From Candidatus Fibrimonadales bacterium (GTDB taxonomy: Bacteria; Fibrobacterota; Fibrobacteria; Fibrobacterales; Fibrobacteraceae), in the NCBI GenBank assembly GCA_009777135.1, contig WRMM01000030.1, forward strand, positions 1 to 12,923: a DNA stretch of 12,923 bases. The letters run 5' to 3'. Under the pieces are notes generated by a model that saw only the letters and a list, made by a program, of their open reading frames with translations, was not told the DNA's origin and ran no database searches. Position numbers and translations under genes: made by a program. Position 1 is the stretch's first letter. Each line of letters starts with the position of its first letter. Shown here piece after piece: positions 5,365 through 12,845 of the stretch.

Positions 5365-7223
5365 TTTGCCCCCTTCTTTAAAGAGTCAGGATAAAAATAA
5401 GCATATAAAACTTTTTGTGCTATAGGAGCGGCCATAGCTCCGCCGCCGCCCGCATTTTCCAAAACAACGCCCACAGCAATTTCGGGTGCATCAAGAGGCG
5501 CAACGGCTGCAAACCACGCATGGGTTTTATCGCCGTGCGGATTTTCTGCGCTGCCCGTTTTGCCGCCAACTCTAACGCCCGGAACAATGGAGCGTCTTGC
5601 TGTGCCGCCCGGAGCATTTACGGCTTCATCCAAGCCTTTAAGCACAATTTTCTTTGCATATTCAGAAATATTTCCATCGCTTATTTTTTCTGGCTCAATT
5701 CTTTTTATCAATTCTCCTTCGGGATTTTTTATCTCTTTTAAAAAATGAGGTCTGTATAAACCATTGCCCGTTGCAACCGCCCCTATCATGGCAGTTTGCT
5801 GCAAGGGAGTAACCGTAAGGGCGCCCTGCCCAACGGAGATATTCAGAATTTCGCCTTGAGACCACCTCCAGCCTCTTCTCGCAAACCATTGCTCATAAGA
5901 AGCGGAATCTACCACAGAGCCAAAACGTTCGCCAGGTATGTCTATTCCTAGCGCAGAGCCCAAACCAAATCTTCTGGCCATTTCGCCAATTCTTTTATTG
6001 CCTATATCCAAGCCGGCTTGGTAAAAAAACACATTGCAAGATACTTTCAGCGCATTCACTACGCTCATAGTTCCGTGCCCGCCTGCATACCAGCATCTTG
6101 CATATCTGTTTCCAAAACGAAACCCGCCTGTGCAAGGTGATTTATATCTAGTATGCTCCGTTAGAACATTATTTTCCAAACCCGTTGCCGCTGTAATAAT
6201 TTTGAAAACAGAGCCAGGCGGATAAAGCCCGCTTATGGCGCGATTTGTCAGCGGTTTTGCTGTGTCTAAAGCAACGGATGCCCACGCTTTGTGAAGCTCT
6301 TTTTTTTCCAGAGAAAATATATTTGGGTCTAGAGGCGGGCGGCTCACCATTGCGTAAATTTCGCCGTTCTGAGGATTGAGCGCAACAAGAGCGCCTTTTG
6401 CATCTTCTGGCATAGCCATTTCCGCTACTTGCTGAATTCGCCAATCCAACGTTGTTACAATGGAATTTCCAGAAACGGGCTTAATAAATGGCATTCCAGC
6501 CACAGGCCCCATTTCGCGGCCAAGCGCATTAACCTCTATATATCTTAATCCGTTTTCTCCTCTAAATTCTTTTTCATAGCTGAATTCCAAACCTTTTTTG
6601 CCAATCCGGTCGCCCATAACATAGCGGGCGTTTTCTGGCATTTCAAGTTCTTTCTCGGATATTTCGCCGGTGTAGCCAAATATATGCGCGCCTTGAGAGC
6701 CAAAGGGATAGTCTCTGCGCGTTTCAATCAAAATTTCAATGCCGGGCAATTCTTCTCCGCGTTCCTCAAACAGAGCGACTATTTCCGGAGACGCATCTTC
6801 TATAAGCCTTTGAAACCTAAATCTTTGCCACCTGCCTCTTTCAAATGAAAATGCTAGCGAAGCAGAATCCAGCAAACGTTTCTCTTCGTTGTCTGTTATT
6901 CTCAAAAGCCTGTTGAAAACAGAATCTCGAACTTCTCTGTTTTTAAATTGGCTATACAAAAGCGATATTTGGTAAGAAGGTCTGTTGCGAACCAGAACCA
7001 CTCCGTTGCGGTCTAGAATATATCCCCTATTCGCTTTTACATCAATCTTGCGAATACGGTTTGCCTCGGCTCTTTTCAAATTATTTTCGTATTCAAAATA
7101 CTGCAGCTGCAAAAGCCTGAGAACTAAAATTGAAAAGAATATTGCTATTCCGCATACAAACGTAATCGTTTTCAAATTCATTTCTTGTCTAATGTCTTCT
7201 GGTTGCTGCGAGTTATGGTGCAT
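5361..7223 (-). CDS. mrdA: Penicillin-binding protein 2, elongasome transpeptidase
   Basis: A 620-residue class B PBP that cross-links peptidoglycan with RodA during elongation. One N-terminal membrane helix (about residues 20-41) is followed by the pedestal region, with RGYILDRNGVVLVRNRPSYQ at 66-85. The transpeptidase domain has all three motifs: SVFK with catalytic Ser338 (in LYPPGSVFK), SCN at 395-397, and KTGSAE from Lys555. The start at 7223 was chosen because its ATG overlaps the ancestral mreD stop as TAATG, with AGGGG five bases upstream. An in-frame TTG at 7286 would add 21 residues, but those codons lie over the mreD tail and show no family similarity. The 3' end overlaps rodA by four bases. 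All catalytic elements are intact. Confidence 0.95.
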   Translation of the reverse strand: MHHNSQQPEDIRQEMNLKTITFVCGIAIFFSILVLRLLQLQYFEYENNLKRAEANRIRKIDVKANRGYILDRNGVVLVRNRPSYQISLLYSQFKNREVRDSVFNRLLRITDNEEKRLLDSASLAFSFERGRWQRFRFQRLIEDASPEIVALFEERGEELPGIEILIETRRDYPFGSQGAHIFGYTGEISEKELEMPENARYVMGDRIGKKGLEFSYEKEFRGENGLRYIEVNALGREMGPVAGMPFIKPVSGNSIVTTLDWRIQQVAEMAMPEDAKGALVALNPQNGEIYAMVSRPPLDPNIFSLEKKELHKAWASVALDTAKPLTNRAISGLYPPGSVFKIITAATGLENNVLTEHTRYKSPCTGGFRFGNRYARCWYAGGHGTMSVVNALKVSCNVFFYQAGLDIGNKRIGEMARRFGLGSALGIDIPGERFGSVVDSASYEQWFARRGWRWSQGEILNISVGQGALTVTPLQQTAMIGAVATGNGLYRPHFLKEIKNPEGELIKRIEPEKISDGNISEYAKKIVLKGLDEAVNAPGGTARRSIVPGVRVGGKTGSAENPHGDKTHAWFAAVAPLDAPEIAVGVVLENAGGGGAMAAPIAQKVLYAYFYPDSLKKGAK

Positions 7224-7351
7224 TATAACCCCTGCTTGTATATCTCTACTTTCTTTTTTGTTTTTGGAAAGAAAATAGAAAAACAAATTGCTCCCAGAGC
7301 AACAGTGTAAATAGCGTTTGGAACAGAAATGGAAAGCAGTACTTGCGGAAT
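7223..7351 (-). pseudogene. mreD: Orphaned C-terminal part of mreD after an in-frame stop
   Basis: Directly after the TAA at 7352-7354, in the same reading frame, 42 sense codons remain open: IPQVLLSISVPNAIYT, VALGAICFSIFF and the basic end PKTKKKVEIYKQGL. They end at a TAA (7223-7225) that overlaps the mrdA ATG. The hydrophobic segment and the PNAIYTVALG stretch look like the last membrane helix and tail of MreD. With the preceding 124 codons the full frame is 167 codons, a normal MreD length. No obvious start codon with a ribosome binding site is present for separate translation. Confidence 0.75.
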
Positions 7352-7726
7352 TTAAGCGGTGGTTTTTCCTATGGAAAAACAGTATATTATGTCTTTTAAA
7401 AAATCAGCTAAAATCAGCACGATTATTTTTGGGAACAAATCTAGATTTATAAAACTCTCTTCAATTTGCCCCACTGCAAAACCAACTATGCAATAAGAAA
7501 ACGAAAATGCTCCAAGCCATTCAACAGGCGCATAAACATCGCAGAACAATCCCGACATAAAGCCCATAACGCAACCAGCAAGCGAGCCTTGCCTTAGCGC
7601 AGTGATTACAGTTAAAATCAAAAGAAAAGAAGGCTGCGCATCCATTATCTCAATATGCGGCACAACAACAGATTGCAAAATCGCTGCCACAAAAAACAAA
7701 AACGCATACGCCAAAAATTTTATCAT
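7352..7726 (-). CDS. mreD: MreD, rod-shape protein, cut short by an in-frame TAA
   Basis: A 124-residue membrane protein starting MIKFLAYAFLFFVAAILQSVV, with several helices and FLLILTVITALRQGSLAGCVMGFMSGLFCDVYAP, typical of MreD, which anchors MreB/MreC to the elongation machinery in the inner membrane. The usual length is 160-170 residues. Here the frame stops after FSIGKTTA, and the missing final helix is encoded just beyond the TAA in the same frame. The ATG follows the mreC stop by one base. A single change of the TAA codon (for example to GAA, AAA or CAA) would restore the gene. Possible readings are a recent mutation, a sequencing or assembly error, or a truncated but still partly active protein. 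The surrounding frame shows no other decay. Confidence 0.85.
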   Translation of the reverse strand: MIKFLAYAFLFFVAAILQSVVVPHIEIMDAQPSFLLILTVITALRQGSLAGCVMGFMSGLFCDVYAPVEWLGAFSFSYCIVGFAVGQIEESFINLDLFPKIIVLILADFLKDIIYCFSIGKTTA

Positions 7727-7727
7727 A

Positions 7728-8546
7728 TCAATTCCCAGTCCACACTATCCAGTCTGCAGGTTTGCGAATTATAAAAGCTTCTTCCAAAGACTCTATATGC
7801 TGCAATAATTCAATATTTCCAGAATTTAAAACTTCAATATTGTTTTTTTCCAGTTTAGTCACAACGCCAACTGGAATGCCTTTTGGATAAATTCCGCCAA
7901 GCCCAGAAGTCACAAGCGTATCGCCTGGAACCAAATCAGCATAGCTGGATATTTGAACCTGCATTTCTCCATTCTCTCTTGCAAACATCATTCCCAGCAC
8001 TCTGGAACGTTGCGAAATAACCGAGGTTCTAGAATTTGGGTCAGAAAGAAGCTGCACCATTGAATGGCTTGGAAATACTTTGGACACCTTGCCCACCAAG
8101 CCATTGGTGGTAAATACCGGCATTCCGTAAAAAATGGAATCCGAAGTTCCGCTGTTCACCACAACCGTAGTCATGTAAGGCCCAGGATTATGCCCTATTA
8201 TTTGCGTTAAAAAAATGGGATAATCCCACTGGTTTTCAAAAAACAGAAGTCTTTTCAGCCGTTCATTCTCAATGGCGTATTCCTTTGTTAAATCCACTTC
8301 TAGTTTCAGTTTTGCATTCTCTTTTTTCAGCAATGTATTTTCTTTGCTAAGGTCGCCAATGCGAAAAACAAATGAAACCGCAGACTGCGGCAAATAGAAA
8401 ACGCTTGAAAAAAGAAAATCGGCTACATTCTGTTTATTTTTAACCTGCGTGAATTGCATGTATAGAGAAAAGCATATAAGCGCTGCAAACACAGCCGATC
8501 CGCGCGCCCATCTGCATATCCTTGCTATATACCGAAATATCTTCAT
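7728..8546 (-). CDS. mreC: MreC, rod shape-determining protein
   Basis: A 272-residue bitopic protein. A short basic N-terminus (MKIFRYIARICRWARG) precedes one membrane helix at about residues 17-33. A coiled coil follows, from about 65 to 105 (LSKENTLLKKENAKLKLEV and onward), then the periplasmic double beta-barrel region with VVNSGTSDSIFYGMPVFTTNGLVGKVSKV, LLSDPNSRTSV and DLVPGDTLVTSGLGGIYPKGIPVGVV, all MreC hallmarks. MreC dimers bind PBP2 and activate synthesis by RodA-PBP2. The ATG at 8546 overlaps the mreB stop (TAATG). The in-frame ATG at 8630 would add 28 residues of antiparallel mreB frame with no similarity, so the shorter start is preferred. The gene ends one base before mreD. Confidence 0.93.
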   Translation of the reverse strand: MKIFRYIARICRWARGSAVFAALICFSLYMQFTQVKNKQNVADFLFSSVFYLPQSAVSFVFRIGDLSKENTLLKKENAKLKLEVDLTKEYAIENERLKRLLFFENQWDYPIFLTQIIGHNPGPYMTTVVVNSGTSDSIFYGMPVFTTNGLVGKVSKVFPSHSMVQLLSDPNSRTSVISQRSRVLGMMFARENGEMQVQISSYADLVPGDTLVTSGLGGIYPKGIPVGVVTKLEKNNIEVLNSGNIELLQHIESLEEAFIIRKPADWIVWTGN

Positions 8547-9574
8547 TACACGGAAGATGCCATAATAACTTTGCAGTTGCGATAGTAATCCAGATTTTCT
8601 AAAATTTTGGCAGTGCCTTTGCATACGCACAGAGGGGCATCGTCAATAACGCTAACTGGAAGCCCTGTCTCGTGGCGAATTCTTGCGTCTAAGCCTTTAA
8701 GCTGGCTTGTGCCGCCAGCCATTATTATGCCTTTGTCCAAAATATCCGCAGAAAGCTCTGGAGGGCAGCTTTCCAAGGCTTTTTTAACCGCTTCAACAAT
8801 TTGCGTAATTGACTCGCCCAAAGCCTCTCTGACTTCTTCGCTTTTAACAACTATTGTGCGGGGAATGCCTGCGGCCAAGTCTCTGCCCTTAACTTCCATT
8901 TCAAGTTCTTTTTCTAGCGGGTATGCAGAACCTATTTTCTTTTTAACATCTTCTGCTGTTGACTCACCTATCAAAAGCCCGTGGGTGCGCCGCAGATAAT
9001 TTACAATGGAATTGTCAATTTTATCTCCGCCCACGCGCACGGAAGATTTGCAAACCAAGCCGCCCAGCGAAATCACCGCAATTTCCGAAGTTCCGCCGCC
9101 GCAATCTATAACCATGTGCCCAGAAGGCTCTGCAACGGGGATTTGCATGCCAACAGCCGTAGCCATAGGCTCTGCTACCAAGTGAACCTCTCGTGCTCCG
9201 GCAGACCGCGTTGCATCTAGCACGGCTCTTTTTTCCACCTCTGTTATCCCAGACGGAACGCCGACAACAACGCGCGGTTTAACCAAGAACAGCGGGTATC
9301 TTTGCACTTTGCTAATAAAATACTGAAGCATGGCTTCTACCAAGTGGTAATCCGCTATAACGCCGTCTTTCATGGGCCTCACGGCAACAATCTCATCGGG
9401 AGTGCGTCCTAGCATTTTCTTGGCTTCTGCGCCTATATATGTAACTCTTTCACTTTTTCTGTCCACAGCAACAACGGTAGGCTCGTTGATAACAATACCT
9501 TTGCCAGCCACATGAACCAAAGTGTTAGCCGTACCTAAATCTATACCTATATCGCAGGAAAACAATCCAAACAT
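8546..9574 (-). CDS. mreB: MreB, actin-like rod-shape protein
   Basis: A 342-residue bacterial actin that polymerises under the inner membrane and positions the elongasome. Visible motifs are phosphate-1 IDLGTANTLV (11-20), the connect/catalytic region HLVAEPMATAVG with Glu135, phosphate-2 IDCGGGTSE from about residue 156, and the adenosine motif IMAGGTSQLKGLD (284-296). The N-terminal MFGLFSCD is hydrophobic, in line with membrane attachment. An AGAGGA-like ribosome binding site stands seven bases before the ATG. It is the first gene of the mreB-mreC-mreD-mrdA-rodA-dinD run, and a promoter candidate fits between it and ptsI. Confidence 0.96.
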   Translation of the reverse strand: MFGLFSCDIGIDLGTANTLVHVAGKGIVINEPTVVAVDRKSERVTYIGAEAKKMLGRTPDEIVAVRPMKDGVIADYHLVEAMLQYFISKVQRYPLFLVKPRVVVGVPSGITEVEKRAVLDATRSAGAREVHLVAEPMATAVGMQIPVAEPSGHMVIDCGGGTSEIAVISLGGLVCKSSVRVGGDKIDNSIVNYLRRTHGLLIGESTAEDVKKKIGSAYPLEKELEMEVKGRDLAAGIPRTIVVKSEEVREALGESITQIVEAVKKALESCPPELSADILDKGIIMAGGTSQLKGLDARIRHETGLPVSVIDDAPLCVCKGTAKILENLDYYRNCKVIMASSV

Positions 9575-9581
9575 ATGATAT

Positions 9582-9587
9582 TCCTCT
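9582..9587 (-). promoter_or_regulatory. Ribosome binding site of mreB
   Basis: AGAGGA on the minus strand, seven bases before the mreB ATG at 9574. Confidence 0.65.
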
Positions 9588-9602
9588 TTTAAACTGGGTA
9601 TT

Positions 9603-9632
9603 AATATAGAAAAATTTCTGTCTTTAAATCAA
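9603..9632 (-). promoter_or_regulatory. Candidate promoter of the mre operon
   Basis: On the minus strand, TTGATT (9627-9632) and TATATT (9603-9608) are separated by 18 bases. They match the sigma-70 consensus at 4/6 and 5/6 positions. The -35 begins immediately after the ptsI stop. The -10 and its surroundings recur almost unchanged upstream of mlaD. The implied 5' leader is roughly 25-30 bases. Read-through from ptsI is also possible because the gap is only 58 bases and holds no hairpin. Confidence 0.45.
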
Positions 9633-11489
9633 TCACGTCCCCAAACGCTGAATCTCGTCGTCTATGCGTACCAAAGCGCGGTCGCTGGTGGAGAAGGCTG
9701 GGGTGGTTATAAAGCTGGAAATTCCAAGGCCTTTTATTTTTTTGGAATATTTTTTTCTTAAAAAATCATTTATGCTGTCTGTGTCAGAAAGCTTTAGAGC
9801 CTCGGCAGAAATCGCTCTGGCTTCGTCGTAGTTTACGGAGCGTATAATTTTTTTGCACTCCATTATGCACCAAGACACCATGGAAAATTCATCAACGCCA
9901 AGACCCATAAGCAGCAAAGTGCTGAGAGGCTCAGAAACCATCTCGCCGCAAACGCACACGGGAATGCCAGCCTTGTGAGCGGCATCAACTATCGTCTTTA
10001 TAAACCTCAAAACCGCAGGATGATGCGGCTCATACATAGCGGAAATTTTGCTGTTAGACCTGTCCACAGCCAATGTGAACTGAATCAAATCGTTTGTGCC
10101 AATGCTCAAAAAATCAACCCTTTTCGCAATCTCCTCAACAACCATCACCGCAGAAGGAATCTCTATCATCGCGCCAAGCCTGATTTTTGGGATAGCAATC
10201 CCCTCCAGCCTCAATTCCGCGCAGCAATCGTTGTAAATTTCCTTTGACCTTTCTATTTCCTTAACTCCGGAAATCATTGGGAACATTATATTCAAATTGC
10301 CTCTGTCGCCTGCCTCTATAAGAGCCTTTAGCTGCTCCTTGAAAATATCCTTGCGGTCAAGGCAAAGCCTGATGGAACGCCAGCCCATAAATGGATTATC
10401 CTCGGTTTCCATGCTCACCGAAGAAAGCATTTTATCTCCGCCGGCATCCAAAGTTCTTATGGTAACCGGCAAAGGGTCAAGCTGATGGGTAACATTGCGG
10501 TAAGCCTCTGCCTGCTCGCTCCTTGTGGGCAAAGAATCTCTGCCAAAGTAAAGAAACTCCGAGCGGTAAAGCCCAACTCCCGTTGCTCCAAAAGAAGTAA
10601 CATCGCTTGCCTCTTCAAATTTCTCTATGTTCGCATTCAATCTTATGTACTTTCCATCCATGGTTATAGGCTCCAAGTCTCTCATGGTGAAAAGCTCTAA
10701 TTTTTGATTCTGAAAAACCTCTATTTGCTTTTTGTATTTGTTTATATCGTTTTCGTCTGGGTTGATAATAACAACTCCATTGGTTCCATCAAGTATAAGC
10801 AAATCGCCCGATTCAACTGACTCAGACAAGTTTCCAAGACCCATCACCGCAGGAATTTGCATTGAGCGCGCAAGTATTGAAACATGGCTTGTTGTGCTGC
10901 CGGAATCCAGGGCAAGCCCCAGTATTTCTCCCTTTTCAAACTGCATAAGCATATTTGGCCCAACGGTAAATCCGGTAAGCACAACGGCTTCTTCAATTTC
11001 TTCTTGCACCACAAAATTATTGTCGTTGCTGCTCAAATGCAAAAGCACTCGGCTGTAAATATCTCTCAAATCGTCTTGCATGCGATTTTTGAAAACTTTG
11101 CCGCTCTTTTCAAAGCTTTCAATTAATTTTTGCATATAAAGATGAAACGCATAGCCCGCATTCCATTGATCGTTCTTTATCAGGGAAATAACGCTGTCAA
11201 TCAAAGAAGGGTCTTGCAAAATCATCAAGTGCGAATCAAAAATTTTGGATTCTTCTTTGCCTGCCATTTTGATGGTTAAATCTCGCAGGTTTGCAATTTC
11301 TTTTTTTGCCTTAACAACCCCTCTGCGAAAAAATTCTATTTGGCTTGCTGTGCTGTCTTTTTGAATTTTGAGCGGTGAAACCGTGAATCTCTGGCGAACG
11401 ATTATTTTCGTTTTAGCTATGACATAGCCTGGGGATGAGGCTTTGCCAATAAACATTTTTCTTTGTTTTGTCTCTTGTTTATGCGGCAT
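9633..11489 (-). CDS. ptsI: PTS Enzyme I (phosphoenolpyruvate-protein phosphotransferase)
   Basis: A 618-residue cytoplasmic kinase that autophosphorylates from PEP and passes the phosphate to HPr. The His domain carries STTSHVSILARS with active His202. The PEP-binding barrel has GATGVGLYRSEFLY (Arg309), RTLDAGGDK (Arg345), IEIPSAVMV, FLSIGTNDLIQFTLAVDR, and VCVCGEM with the catalytic Cys514. E. coli EI has 575 residues; the extra length is about 11 residues at the N-terminus and some 30-40 at the C-terminus (from about SINDFLRKKYSKKIK). The start at 11489 overlaps ptsH by 11 bases. The next in-frame ATG (11456) begins MFIGKASSPG, which aligns with normal EI N-termini and could be the true start; neither has a strong Shine-Dalgarno. 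No EII gene is in the window, so a transport role cannot be inferred. Confidence 0.95.
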   Translation of the reverse strand: MPHKQETKQRKMFIGKASSPGYVIAKTKIIVRQRFTVSPLKIQKDSTASQIEFFRRGVVKAKKEIANLRDLTIKMAGKEESKIFDSHLMILQDPSLIDSVISLIKNDQWNAGYAFHLYMQKLIESFEKSGKVFKNRMQDDLRDIYSRVLLHLSSNDNNFVVQEEIEEAVVLTGFTVGPNMLMQFEKGEILGLALDSGSTTSHVSILARSMQIPAVMGLGNLSESVESGDLLILDGTNGVVIINPDENDINKYKKQIEVFQNQKLELFTMRDLEPITMDGKYIRLNANIEKFEEASDVTSFGATGVGLYRSEFLYFGRDSLPTRSEQAEAYRNVTHQLDPLPVTIRTLDAGGDKMLSSVSMETEDNPFMGWRSIRLCLDRKDIFKEQLKALIEAGDRGNLNIMFPMISGVKEIERSKEIYNDCCAELRLEGIAIPKIRLGAMIEIPSAVMVVEEIAKRVDFLSIGTNDLIQFTLAVDRSNSKISAMYEPHHPAVLRFIKTIVDAAHKAGIPVCVCGEMVSEPLSTLLLMGLGVDEFSMVSWCIMECKKIIRSVNYDEARAISAEALKLSDTDSINDFLRKKYSKKIKGLGISSFITTPAFSTSDRALVRIDDEIQRLGT

Positions 11490-11751
11490 CTTCGTTAAAT
11501 TTATTTTTGAACAATGTTGTCAATTCATCCGCTACTTCCTGCTCGTCTGAACCATTTATTAAAAACTCAACCTCTGCTCCTGGCTCCACAACCAGCATCA
11601 TCAAATTTAAAATGGACTTTGCATTTACTCTTTGCTCGGAGTAAATAAGCTCAACCGAACTTTGCGCCGCGCTTGCTATGTTAGCTATATACCCAGCGGG
11701 TCTAACATGAATGCCAAGCGTATTTTCAACTTTAAGTTTGCATTTTATCAT
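11479..11751 (-). CDS. ptsH: HPr, phosphocarrier protein of the PTS
   Basis: A 90-residue protein of normal HPr length. NTLGIHVRPAGYIANIA contains the phosphate-accepting His15, followed by Arg17 and Pro18. NAKSILNLMML contains Ser46, the site used for regulatory phosphorylation by HPr kinase in many bacteria; whether such a kinase exists here cannot be seen. It receives phosphate from the product of ptsI, which it overlaps by 11 bases. It begins eight bases after the mlaD-like gene, so mlaD-ptsH-ptsI looks like one transcript. The presence of His15 argues against an NPr- or Crh-type replacement. Confidence 0.95.
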   Translation of the reverse strand: MIKCKLKVENTLGIHVRPAGYIANIASAAQSSVELIYSEQRVNAKSILNLMMLVVEPGAEVEFLINGSDEQEVADELTTLFKNKFNEDAA

Positions 11752-11759
11752 TGCCAGCC

Positions 11760-12668
11760 CTACCAGAAACTTATTTTTACATCCAGCCCATCTTTGATAA
11801 TCAAGCGAAAGAGACTATCCGCCGAATGGACTGTTGTGGATAAATCATCGTGCAGCTGGCGGTCGTTCAGCAATATGCCAAGCGTGTTGTTTTTTGATTG
11901 CAGTTTTTCAGTTAAAACCAAAACTCTTTGCAACGCAGTGTCAGCTCCCGTCATTAGGTTATTGGTTTGGCCTAGCAAGCTATTGGCGTCAGCTACCAAA
12001 TTTTTCAAAGGATCTTTGTTTTCGTCCAGAATTTCGTTGATTTTTCTTGTGGCTTGGGATAAACCAGCCAAACTACCTTGCAGGGCAGGGTCTGCTTTTT
12101 GAAGCAAGCCAAGAGTTTGGTCTTCCAGTTCCTCGGCTTTTACCAGAATTCTGTTGAATCGGTCTCTAAAATCCTGTGTTGCTATGGTGGAATCAAGCAG
12201 GTTGCGCGCTATATTCATTATTATTTTTGCGCTGTCTAAAACCTCGCCAGCCATGCCCATAACCTCTGCTATGCCAGCATCAAAATACCCTATTATGGTA
12301 TCGCCCACGGAGAACATGCGCGCTGAATCTCCCAAAAGCATGCCTATTTGCCTTTCTCCCAAAAGCCCTATATTTTGCACTCTAATATCTGAATCCACTG
12401 GAATTTGCACATCGCTTCTAACAGAAACCTTAACAAGAACGCCATTTCCATGCAAAGCTATGTTGCCTACCTTGCCCAATTTAACGCCATTTACCTTAAC
12501 AGGATCATCTTGCGCCAGCGTGCTAACCTGGTTAAAACGCAGATAATAGGTCACATAAGTCTCGCGCGGGTCCTTGTCGTTCAGAAAAAATATGCCAAAA
12601 ACAAGAATAACCAAAGCAACTACTATAACCAAGCCTACAATAAAATACAATGCAGTGTCTTTTTTCAC
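11760..12668 (-). CDS. mlaD: MCE/MlaD-family phospholipid transport protein
   Basis: A 302-residue protein with one N-terminal membrane helix (about residues 8-29), an MCE domain (about 38-127) with VSTLAQDDPVKVNGVKLGKVG and DIRVQNIGLLGERQIGMLLG, and a long helical C-terminus (about 135-290) rich in heptad-like Leu/Ile. MCE proteins of this type form hexameric rings that pass phospholipids across the periplasm with an MlaE/MlaF ABC transporter. Neither of those genes is in the window, so the symbol denotes family rather than proven function. The start is GTG, supported by GAGG eight bases upstream. It appears to be the first gene of mlaD-ptsH-ptsI, since the upstream region is non-coding and carries a promoter-like sequence. 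Confidence 0.85.
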   Translation of the reverse strand: MKKDTALYFIVGLVIVVALVILVFGIFFLNDKDPRETYVTYYLRFNQVSTLAQDDPVKVNGVKLGKVGNIALHGNGVLVKVSVRSDVQIPVDSDIRVQNIGLLGERQIGMLLGDSARMFSVGDTIIGYFDAGIAEVMGMAGEVLDSAKIIMNIARNLLDSTIATQDFRDRFNRILVKAEELEDQTLGLLQKADPALQGSLAGLSQATRKINEILDENKDPLKNLVADANSLLGQTNNLMTGADTALQRVLVLTEKLQSKNNTLGILLNDRQLHDDLSTTVHSADSLFRLIIKDGLDVKISFW

Positions 12669-12676
12669 TAAATAAA

Positions 12677-12680
12677 CCTC
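12677..12680 (-). promoter_or_regulatory. Ribosome binding site supporting the GTG start of mlaD
   Basis: GAGG on the minus strand lies eight bases before the GTG at 12668. No ATG is available nearby in frame, so this site decides the start. Confidence 0.6.
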
Positions 12681-12694
12681 GTATTGTGGGTGTT

Positions 12695-12700
12695 AATATA
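12695..12700 (-). promoter_or_regulatory. Candidate -10 element of the mlaD-ptsH-ptsI unit
   Basis: TATATT on the minus strand is embedded in an 18-base sequence (12687-12704) that differs by one base from 9595-9612 upstream of mreB. The distance to the start codon is also similar (18 versus 20 bases from the edge of the motif). No good -35 is visible: the best, TTAACT at 16 bases spacing, lies within the left arm of the 21-bp inverted repeat. Confidence 0.4.
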
Positions 12701-12705
12701 GAAAT

Positions 12706-12775
12706 TAATAATTAATAGTTAATAATGAATAATTGAAAGTTACATGATAATTTAATTATTAACTATTAATTATTA
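12706..12775. repeat. AT-rich 21-bp perfect inverted repeat
   Basis: The arms at 12706-12726 and 12755-12775 are perfect reverse complements over 21 bp, with a 28-base centre. The arms consist of AATTA/TTAA-like words, with one G or C each. The structure abuts the third palindromic repeat copy at 12776. It could be the end of a small non-autonomous element, or a cruciform or terminator-like structure for the gene entering from the right. Low complexity alone does not readily explain a perfect 21-bp match with central spacing. Confidence 0.7.
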
Positions 12776-12798
12776 CAAAAAGTGATAGGGACTTTTTG
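12776..12798. repeat. Palindromic repeat copy 3 (variant centre)
   Basis: CAAAAAGT (12776-12783), centre GATAGGG, ACTTTTTG (12791-12798). It has the same 8-bp stem and the same AGGG half of the centre as the copies at 2269-2303 and 3251-3281, with GGC changed to GAT. It lies about 50 bases beyond the stop codon of the probable transposase that enters from the right. Confidence 0.7.
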
Positions 12799-12845
12799 CA
12801 AAAAAGCAATGAATATAGGCACTTCCCCTCTTTCAGAGCTTCCCC

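Noticed and set aside
7224..7286. TTG start for mrdA, adding 21 residues
   Set aside because: These codons overlap the remaining mreD frame and match no PBP2 N-terminus. The ATG at 7223 has TAATG coupling and an AGGGG site.
7352..7354. Recoding or stop-codon reassignment (TAA read as an amino acid) in mreD
   Set aside because: TAA is used as an ordinary terminator for mreB, ptsH, dinD and the repeat-protein gene in this window, and no recoding signal is visible. Mutation or sequence error is simpler.
8547..8630. Longer mreC start within mreB
   Set aside because: The additional residues are the shadow of the mreB 3' end; the ATG at 8546 gives a normal MreC N-terminus and a TAATG junction.
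11632..12102. Long plus-strand open frame opposite ptsH and mlaD, and similar ones opposite mreB, rodA and ptsI
   Set aside because: They are antisense to well-recognised genes, have no protein-family features and no credible ribosome binding sites.
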